Source: Ferrovum sp. (GTDB taxonomy: Bacteria > Pseudomonadota > Gammaproteobacteria > Burkholderiales > Ferrovaceae). From it: 9,956 nt of DNA. Numbering within the stretch: the first letter of the stretch is position 1; each line of letters begins with the position of its first letter. Position numbers and translations under genes: made by a program. Of this stretch, positions 5,701 through 9,956 are shown piece after piece. The notes under the pieces are model-generated. The model searched no databases. It was given only the letters and a program-made list of their open reading frames with translations, and was not told the DNA's origin. The DNA is taken from the NCBI GenBank assembly GCA_027450105.1, contig DAIDKJ010000041.1, positions 1-9,956 of the forward strand. Reading direction: 5' to 3'.

Positions 5701-7731
5701 ATGTCGCAAGGTGTTCTGTTTGCACTGGTTTGTGCCGTACTCGCGTTGGTCTATGGCTTCACATCCTGGAAATGGGTTAATTCCAGGCCCAATGGGAATG
5801 CCCGAATGCAGGAGATTGCTGCGGCAATCCAGGAAGGCGCCACAGCCTACTTGCATCGACAGTACCGCACTATTGCCATCGTGGGAGTGATTCTTTTTGT
5901 GGTCATCCTTGCGGCCTTGGGACTACGCACTGCCATCGGCTTTGCCATCGGCGCAATAGCCTCTGGTGCAGCAGGCTTCATTGGCATGAATGTTTCCGTG
6001 CGGGCCAACGTGCGCACCGCACAGGCCGCCCACGAGGGCTTGAATGCGGCACTAGCTGTCGCTTTTCGGGGGGGGGCTGTCACCGGGTTACTGGTGGTTG
6101 GCCTGGGATTGCTGGGAGTGGCCGGATACTTCGCCGTGTTGCAATCCATGACGCCCGCGGGTAGTGACGTGGATGTGTCACCCCTGGTCGGGTTGGCCTT
6201 TGGCGGCTCTCTCATCTCGATTTTTGCCCGCTTGGGTGGTGGGATCTTCACCAAGGGTGCTGACGTGGGTGCCGATCTGGTGGGGAAAGTCGAAGCGGGC
6301 ATCCCCGAAGACGATCCCCGCAACCCAGCGGTCATTGCCGATAATGTGGGGGATAACGTGGGGGACTGTGCCGGCATGGCAGCAGACCTGTTTGAAACCT
6401 ATGCCGTCACCTTGATTGCCACCATGGTTTTGGGTGCACTGGTGATGAAAGGCTTCGGTAATGCGCTGGCTTATCCTCTGGCTCTGGGTGGTGTATCCAT
6501 CATTTCTTCCATCATTGGCACGTATTTCGTCAAAGCACGGGATGGCGGAAAAATCATGAATGCCCTCTACCGTGGTCTGATCGTGGCCGGTGGGTTGGCG
6601 GCCCTGGCTTTTTATCCCATCACCACCATGCTGATGACCAACAATCCGGCCGGAATCTCCCCGCTGAACCTCTGGTTGGCAGCCCTGATTGGTCTGGGCG
6701 TCACCGCTGCTCTCGTGGTAATCACCGAGTATTACACGGCCACTGAATATGCGCCCGTACAAACCGTAGCAGAAGCCTCCACCACGGGACATGCCACCAA
6801 CATCATTGCCGGCTTGGGCGTTTCCATGAAATCCACGGCGGCACCGGTGCTGGTGATCTGTCTGGGCATTTTGCTGGCCCATGCCTTAGGTGGGTTGTAT
6901 GCCATTGCCATTGCAGCCACCGCCATGTTGTCCATGGCCGGAATCGTGGTGGCGCTGGATGCTTACGGTCCCATTACCGACAATGCCGGAGGGATTGCAG
7001 AGATGTCCGGTCTGCCATCCGCCATTCGGGATATTACCGATCCTCTGGATGCCGTAGGCAATACCACCAAAGCGGTGACCAAAGGCTATGCCATTGGTTC
7101 GGCCGGTTTGGCAGCCCTGGTACTATTTGCCGATTACACCCATAATCTGGAGAGTGTGCTGGGGCAAAAAACCCTGTTCGATCTCTCCGACCACATGGTC
7201 ATCATTGGTTTGTTCATTGGGGGGATGATTCCCTACCTGTTTGCCGCCATTGCCATGGAAGCCGTGGGGCGTTCCGCCGGTTCTGTAGTTCTGGAAGTCA
7301 GACGTCAGTTCAAGGAAATGCCTGGCATCATGACCGGGACCCAAAAACCCGACTACACCCGTGCCGTTGACCTCTTGACCAAGGCCGCCATCAAGGAAAT
7401 GATCATCCCCTCCCTGCTGCCGGTTCTGGTGCCGTTGGTCGTGGGATTGGTGTTGGGCGCGCGTGCTCTGGGCGGCGTATTGATGGGAACCATCATTACC
7501 GGCCTGTTTGTAGCCATTTCCATGACCACGGGCGGCGGCGCTTGGGATAACGCCAAAAAGTACATCGAAGACAACCATTTTGGCGGCAAGGGTTCGGAAG
7601 CGCACAAGGCCGCAGTGACCGGAGACACCGTGGGCGACCCCTACAAGGACACCGCAGGCCCGGCCGTCAACCCCATGATCAAGATCATCAATATCGTCGC
7701 CCTGATGATCGTGCCGTTACTGCATGGCTGA
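5701..7731 (+). CDS. hppA: Membrane-bound proton-translocating pyrophosphatase, K+-independent type
   Basis: Integral inner-membrane enzyme that hydrolyses PPi and pumps protons outward, conserving energy from biosynthetic PPi. The protein has 676 residues with many hydrophobic helices along its length, as expected for the 16-helix family. The PPi/Mg site contains DVGADLVGKVE from residue 188, EDDPRNP at 203-209 and DNVGDNVGD at 214-222; the C-terminal acidic site has GDTVGDPYKDTAGP. GNTTKAVTKG at 453-462 carries K457 and T460. These correspond to the Ala-to-Lys and Thr positions that distinguish potassium-independent H+ pumps from potassium-dependent ones. The start ATG has CGGGAG 7 nt upstream. 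A nine-G run (6068-6076) lies in the frame as Arg-Gly-Gly. Neighbour pfp produces or consumes PPi, making a joint PPi economy likely. The last eight bases overlap the Nudix gene. Confidence 0.98.
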   Translation: MSQGVLFALVCAVLALVYGFTSWKWVNSRPNGNARMQEIAAAIQEGATAYLHRQYRTIAIVGVILFVVILAALGLRTAIGFAIGAIASGAAGFIGMNVSVRANVRTAQAAHEGLNAALAVAFRGGAVTGLLVVGLGLLGVAGYFAVLQSMTPAGSDVDVSPLVGLAFGGSLISIFARLGGGIFTKGADVGADLVGKVEAGIPEDDPRNPAVIADNVGDNVGDCAGMAADLFETYAVTLIATMVLGALVMKGFGNALAYPLALGGVSIISSIIGTYFVKARDGGKIMNALYRGLIVAGGLAALAFYPITTMLMTNNPAGISPLNLWLAALIGLGVTAALVVITEYYTATEYAPVQTVAEASTTGHATNIIAGLGVSMKSTAAPVLVICLGILLAHALGGLYAIAIAATAMLSMAGIVVALDAYGPITDNAGGIAEMSGLPSAIRDITDPLDAVGNTTKAVTKGYAIGSAGLAALVLFADYTHNLESVLGQKTLFDLSDHMVIIGLFIGGMIPYLFAAIAMEAVGRSAGSVVLEVRRQFKEMPGIMTGTQKPDYTRAVDLLTKAAIKEMIIPSLLPVLVPLVVGLVLGARALGGVLMGTIITGLFVAISMTTGGGAWDNAKKYIEDNHFGGKGSEAHKAAVTGDTVGDPYKDTAGPAVNPMIKIINIVALMIVPLLHG

Positions 7732-8383
7732 AAGTCTGCTCCAATCTCTGGTCCAGGATCATTCCCTTCCTGGACCAGAGATTGCGCAGCGCATCAAATC
7801 TACGCTGGAAGACCCCGTTCTCTGGCCCACCATGCCCCTGGACGGGCGTTTCATGATGAGCTCTCAAGCCTGTGATAATGCAACCCCTGCGGCTGTCCTG
7901 ATCGCTTTGATCCCCCGCTGTGAAGGCTTGCAGGTTCTGCTTACACGACGCACCGACCACTTGAATGACCATGCCGGGCAGATCAGTTTTCCCGGAGGCA
8001 AGCGCGACCCGCAAGATTGCTCACCACAACAAACCGCCTTGCGAGAGACTCGGGAAGAAGTGGGGTTGGCCCCCGCCCATATTCAAGTGTTGGGAAATTT
8101 ACAGGACTACTTCATTCCCACCGGATTTCGGGTCACGCCTGTAGTGGGTTGGGTGACGCCACCCTTTCGCCTGCAGTGCGACCCCTTTGAAGTGGCCGAG
8201 GTGTTTGAGGCACCACTGTCCTGGTTTCTTGATCCATCGCGTCACATCCTGCAGCAAGACCTCACCCCGCAAGGGCAGTTACGCCGGTACTTTGCCATAG
8301 CCTGGAAGCACTACTTCATTTGGGGAGCAACGGCCGGTATGCTGGTCCATTTTTATCAGGGACTAAAGCATTCTCCACACTGA
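7724..8383 (+). CDS. Nudix hydrolase, CoA pyrophosphatase (NudL/YeaB, UPF0035) type
   Basis: Probable cytosolic Nudix enzyme of the subfamily that cleaves CoA and its derivatives to 3',5'-ADP and phosphopantetheine. The protein has 219 residues. The subfamily signature is clear: LLTRRTDHLNDHAGQISFPG at 72-91, the Nudix box from G91/G92 to L115 with RETREEVGL at 107-115, and HYFIWGATAGM near the C-terminus. The box has the subfamily spacing in which the first Glu of the general Nudix pattern is not kept. The start ATG at 7724 lies inside hppA (8-nt overlap) and has no clear Shine-Dalgarno, so reinitiation after hppA is likely. The next in-frame ATG is residue 37 (7832) and also lacks one. The N-terminus before AAVLI is about 25 residues longer than in E. 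coli NudL, and its first codons form a perfect inverted repeat. Substrate is inferred from family. Confidence 0.88.
   Translation: MAESLLQSLVQDHSLPGPEIAQRIKSTLEDPVLWPTMPLDGRFMMSSQACDNATPAAVLIALIPRCEGLQVLLTRRTDHLNDHAGQISFPGGKRDPQDCSPQQTALRETREEVGLAPAHIQVLGNLQDYFIPTGFRVTPVVGWVTPPFRLQCDPFEVAEVFEAPLSWFLDPSRHILQQDLTPQGQLRRYFAIAWKHYFIWGATAGMLVHFYQGLKHSPH
7742..7784 (+). repeat. Perfect 17-bp inverted repeat (hairpin) at the hppA-Nudix junction
   Basis: Left arm CAATCTCTGGTCCAGGA at 7742-7758 is the exact reverse complement of TCCTGGACCAGAGATTG at 7768-7784, with a 9-nt loop (7759-7767). The left arm begins 11 nt after the last base of the hppA stop. In RNA this would be a stable 17-bp stem. No T run follows (next bases CGCAGCGCATC), so it is not a standard rho-independent terminator. 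It lies in codons 7-21 of the Nudix gene. Possible roles are protecting the hppA mRNA 3' end, damping Nudix translation, or a dyad binding site; none is shown by sequence alone. Each arm also contains the near-palindrome CTGGTCCAG. Confidence 0.9.
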
Positions 8384-8541
8384 GGAGAGCACAAATAGAG
8401 CGGGTCCACATTCGCCAACGACCGCCTGAAAGCCTCCCTTTGGATGAGCTTCCGGTCAAAAACCAAACCGTCCGCCAGACCCCCTGCTGGCGCAAGGCTG
8501 GTTCGGAACGCACCTGGCATGGGGAATGCGCGGACAAGTAT
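8384..8541. other. Convergent intergenic region between Nudix gene and phaM
   Basis: 158 nt separate two genes that point toward each other. No additional gene with recognisable protein features is seen. The region holds one modest hairpin (8473-8492) with weak terminator character on the minus strand. For the plus strand, a T7 run at 8547-8553 lies just past the phaM stop, but only a 4-bp stem (GCAT/ATGC, 8517-8529) precedes it at a distance, so no plus-strand terminator is called. Confidence 0.5.
8473..8492 (-). terminator. Weak candidate terminator for the phaZ-phaM transcript
   Basis: CGCCAG (8473-8478) pairs with CTGGCG (8487-8492) around an 8-nt loop. Read on the minus strand, the stem lies about 50 nt past the phaM stop and is followed, after a spacer of about 10 nt, by TTTTT (8462-8458). 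The stem is short and the T run too distant for a classical terminator, so this is only a candidate. Confidence 0.2.
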
Positions 8542-9048
8542 TCAGGTTTTTTTAGGTTCCGGTTTCTTCCCGGGGATGTTTTTCATTACCTCTTCCACAG
8601 ACTTGTCCAGCCCCATGAAGGACCAGGGCCAGAGAGCCGGATTGAGCATGGGGTTTTCCACAGCGGGTGAGGCCCCAGAAGATGGGGCACTGTTCGGCGC
8701 GGATTTATTGCCGGAAGCGCCAACTTTAGGAGTGGAAGTCGTGGCTTTGGAGGCGGTTCCCGTGGTTTTTGAAGGGGAACTTCCGGTGGCTCGGGATTTT
8801 GCCCCTGCCTTCGCTGACGGGGTCAACAGGGCGCGCTGATACTCCAGGGTTTTGATGGTCAATTCCAGCATGCTCACGTTGGTGTTGAGCCAATGTTTTA
8901 CCGTGGTCAATTCACCGATTTTCTTATCCAATTCCTCGGGATTCAGGCCTGCCATCATGATTTGCTGCATGGGAAAAGCCATCGGGTTGATCATTTTCTG
9001 GAACATTTCCAAAAAATCGGGAGCCGCGTTATTGTCAGCCATACTCAT
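8542..9048 (-). CDS. phaM: PhaM-like polyhydroxyalkanoate granule-associated protein
   Basis: Likely PHA-granule protein. Ralstonia PhaM activates the PHA synthase and tethers granules to DNA. The protein has 168 residues. The N-terminal part (about 10-75) contains NPEELDKKIGELTTVKHWL and MLELTIKTLEYQR, which match the PhaM family helix pattern (DVEELDKRI..ELKAVQFWL..). Residues 76-130 are a low-complexity linker rich in Ser, Ala, Thr, Lys and Pro. The C-terminus has NPALWPWSFMGLDKSVEEV and a basic proline tail (GKKPEPKKT). The linker is less basic than the PAKKA-type DNA-binding tail of Ralstonia PhaM, so DNA binding is uncertain. The ATG at 9048 overlaps the depolymerase stop as ATGA; AGGA lies 4 nt upstream. 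A second ATG at 9042 is an equally plausible start. Assignment rests on the N-terminal pattern and the neighbour. Confidence 0.75.
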   Translation of the reverse strand: MSMADNNAAPDFLEMFQKMINPMAFPMQQIMMAGLNPEELDKKIGELTTVKHWLNTNVSMLELTIKTLEYQRALLTPSAKAGAKSRATGSSPSKTTGTASKATTSTPKVGASGNKSAPNSAPSSGASPAVENPMLNPALWPWSFMGLDKSVEEVMKNIPGKKPEPKKT

Positions 9049-9956
9049 ACCATCCTGTTGATGAAATCCCGCAGTTGAGGATAAATCACTTCGCGAAACC
9101 GTCGGCCACTGAAGACACCGTAATGCCCCACCTGCGGCACCTGCAGGTGTTGTCGTCGCCGAAGGGGAATCTCACGGCATAGGTCCTGGGCCGCAGCGGT
9201 CTGACCGTTGCCGGAAATGTCATCCAGTTCCCCCTCCACCGTCATGAGTGCAGTGTGCCGTATGGCCTCGGGACGCACCCGCTCGCCGCAGGAAATCAGC
9301 TCTCCCAGAGGTAGGGCATGACGATGAAACACCCGGTCTAGGGTTTCCAGATAGTACTCTGCCGGCAGATCCATGACCGCATTGTACTCGTCGTAGAAGG
9401 TGCGGTGGGCCTGTGCGCTCTCGCCATCCCCCTCCACCAGGTGATGGTAAAAGTCCCGATGGGAAGACACATGACGCCCCGGATTCATGGCCACGAAACC
9501 CGCGTGCTGCAAAAACCCGGGATAGACTCGGCGCAAATAGCCTGGATACTTTACCGGAACCCGGTAGATGACCCGGTTTTCAAACCAGGACAAGGAACGG
9601 GCCTTGGCGAAGTCGTTGACCGTAGTGGGGTTTTTACGCGTATCGATGGGCCCTCCGATCATGATCATGGAGCGCGGTTGGTCCGGGTTCTCCTGAGCTG
9701 CCATCAGAGAAACAGCGGCCAATACGGGCACCGTGGGCTGACAGACCGATACTACATGGGTTTGTGGGCCCAGATATTTCAAAAAGCTTTGGATTAGACA
9801 GACATAATCGTCAAAATGAAACCCACCCTGGGCCAATGGAACCTTTCTGGCATCGCGCCAATCGGTCACATAGACATCGAAGTCCTGCACAAAGGAACGC
9901 ACCGTATCCCGCAACAAGGTGGCAAAATGGCCCGACAAGGGGGCCACCAAAAGCAC
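9045..9956 (-). CDS. phaZ: Intracellular polyhydroxybutyrate depolymerase, 5' end outside window
   Basis: Degrades stored amorphous PHB in the cytosol to shorter oligomers or 3-hydroxybutyrate. 303 residues are visible with the frame open through the window edge; the GTG at the edge is a Val codon, not a start. The fragment matches the Ralstonia PhaZ family throughout: APLSGHFATLLR near the fragment start, TDWRDAR at 31-37, the nucleophile box VCQPTVPVLA with C72, GGPIDTRKNPT at 101-111, and YPGFLQ at 145-150. Catalytic Asp is D245 in GELDDISG and His is H278 in VGHYGVF, spaced as in the Cys-Asp-His triad described for Ralstonia PhaZ1. Nucleophile Cys rather than Ser is normal for this group. 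The missing N-terminus is about 100 residues by comparison (from memory). The stop overlaps phaM by 4 nt, so both are probably cotranscribed. Confidence 0.95.
   Translation of the reverse strand: MLLVAPLSGHFATLLRDTVRSFVQDFDVYVTDWRDARKVPLAQGGFHFDDYVCLIQSFLKYLGPQTHVVSVCQPTVPVLAAVSLMAAQENPDQPRSMIMIGGPIDTRKNPTTVNDFAKARSLSWFENRVIYRVPVKYPGYLRRVYPGFLQHAGFVAMNPGRHVSSHRDFYHHLVEGDGESAQAHRTFYDEYNAVMDLPAEYYLETLDRVFHRHALPLGELISCGERVRPEAIRHTALMTVEGELDDISGNGQTAAAQDLCREIPLRRRQHLQVPQVGHYGVFSGRRFREVIYPQLRDFINRMV

Noticed and set aside
5847..6377. Minus-strand open frame of 176 codons rich in Pro, Thr and Ala
   Set aside because: Complement of the hppA N-terminal half; low-complexity composition and no family resemblance.
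6178..6882. Long open frame of 234 codons on the minus strand inside hppA, rich in Gly, His and Gln
   Set aside because: It lies opposite a fully conserved HppA core, has no recognisable domain and shows the composition expected from the complement of a GC-rich Ala/Gly/Ile-rich gene.
7994..8068. Apparent loss of the first Glu in the Nudix box
   Set aside because: The CoA-pyrophosphatase subfamily shows the same departure from the general pattern, while REXXEE is intact, so this is not a sign of inactivity.
8320..8670. Plus-strand open frame of 116 codons spanning the end of the Nudix gene and the convergent gap
   Set aside because: It overlaps the Nudix C-terminus and the phaM 3' end in other frames and has no recognisable motif or ribosome site.

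Overview
The window reads as ordinary, gene-dense chromosome of a Gram-negative proteobacterium. The genes lie almost end to end, and base use is moderately GC-rich throughout with no obvious compositional break. A betaproteobacterium or close relative is the best guess (inference). The reasons are the order exbB-exbD-lpxK-ycaR-kdsB-adk, an intracellular polyhydroxyalkanoate (PHA) depolymerase of the Ralstonia PhaZ type, a PhaM-like PHA-granule protein, and a pyrophosphate-dependent phosphofructokinase next to a proton-pumping pyrophosphatase. The last pair is also known from methanotrophs and other one-carbon or autotrophic proteobacteria. No mobile element, CRISPR array, tRNA or rRNA is visible.

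Layout, plus strand. Positions 1-453 hold the C-terminal half of GTP cyclohydrolase II (riboflavin synthesis). Positions 478-3537 are a tightly packed envelope operon: an ExbB/TolQ and ExbD/TolR proton-channel pair, the lipid A kinase LpxK, a 59-residue YcaR/Trm112-type zinc-ribbon protein, and the CMP-Kdo synthetase KdsB. These genes overlap or abut, and three of the starts are GTG or TTG. Adenylate kinase follows after 49 nt. A 162-nt gap then leads to a pyrophosphate group: PPi-dependent phosphofructokinase (pfp), the membrane H+-pyrophosphatase (hppA) and a CoA-type Nudix hydrolase whose start lies inside the end of hppA.

Layout, minus strand. Converging on this block are a PhaM-like protein (8542-9048) and, upstream of it, the intracellular PHA depolymerase (9045-9956, running off the window edge). 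They share a 4-nt ATGA overlap, so they look like one transcription unit concerned with storage polymer.

How the genes fit together. The envelope block makes and energises the outer membrane: lipid A 4'-phosphorylation, activated Kdo, and proton-motive-force transfer. In the PPi block, PFP interconverts fructose-6-phosphate and fructose-1,6-bisphosphate using PPi/Pi, and HppA couples PPi hydrolysis to proton pumping. Residues K457 and T460 mark HppA as the potassium-independent type. The most striking unexplained element is a perfect 17-bp inverted repeat with a 9-nt loop. It starts 11 nt after the hppA stop codon and lies inside the first codons of the Nudix gene. I found no convincing wholly new system; the best leads are that hairpin and the three-gene PPi/Nudix arrangement.
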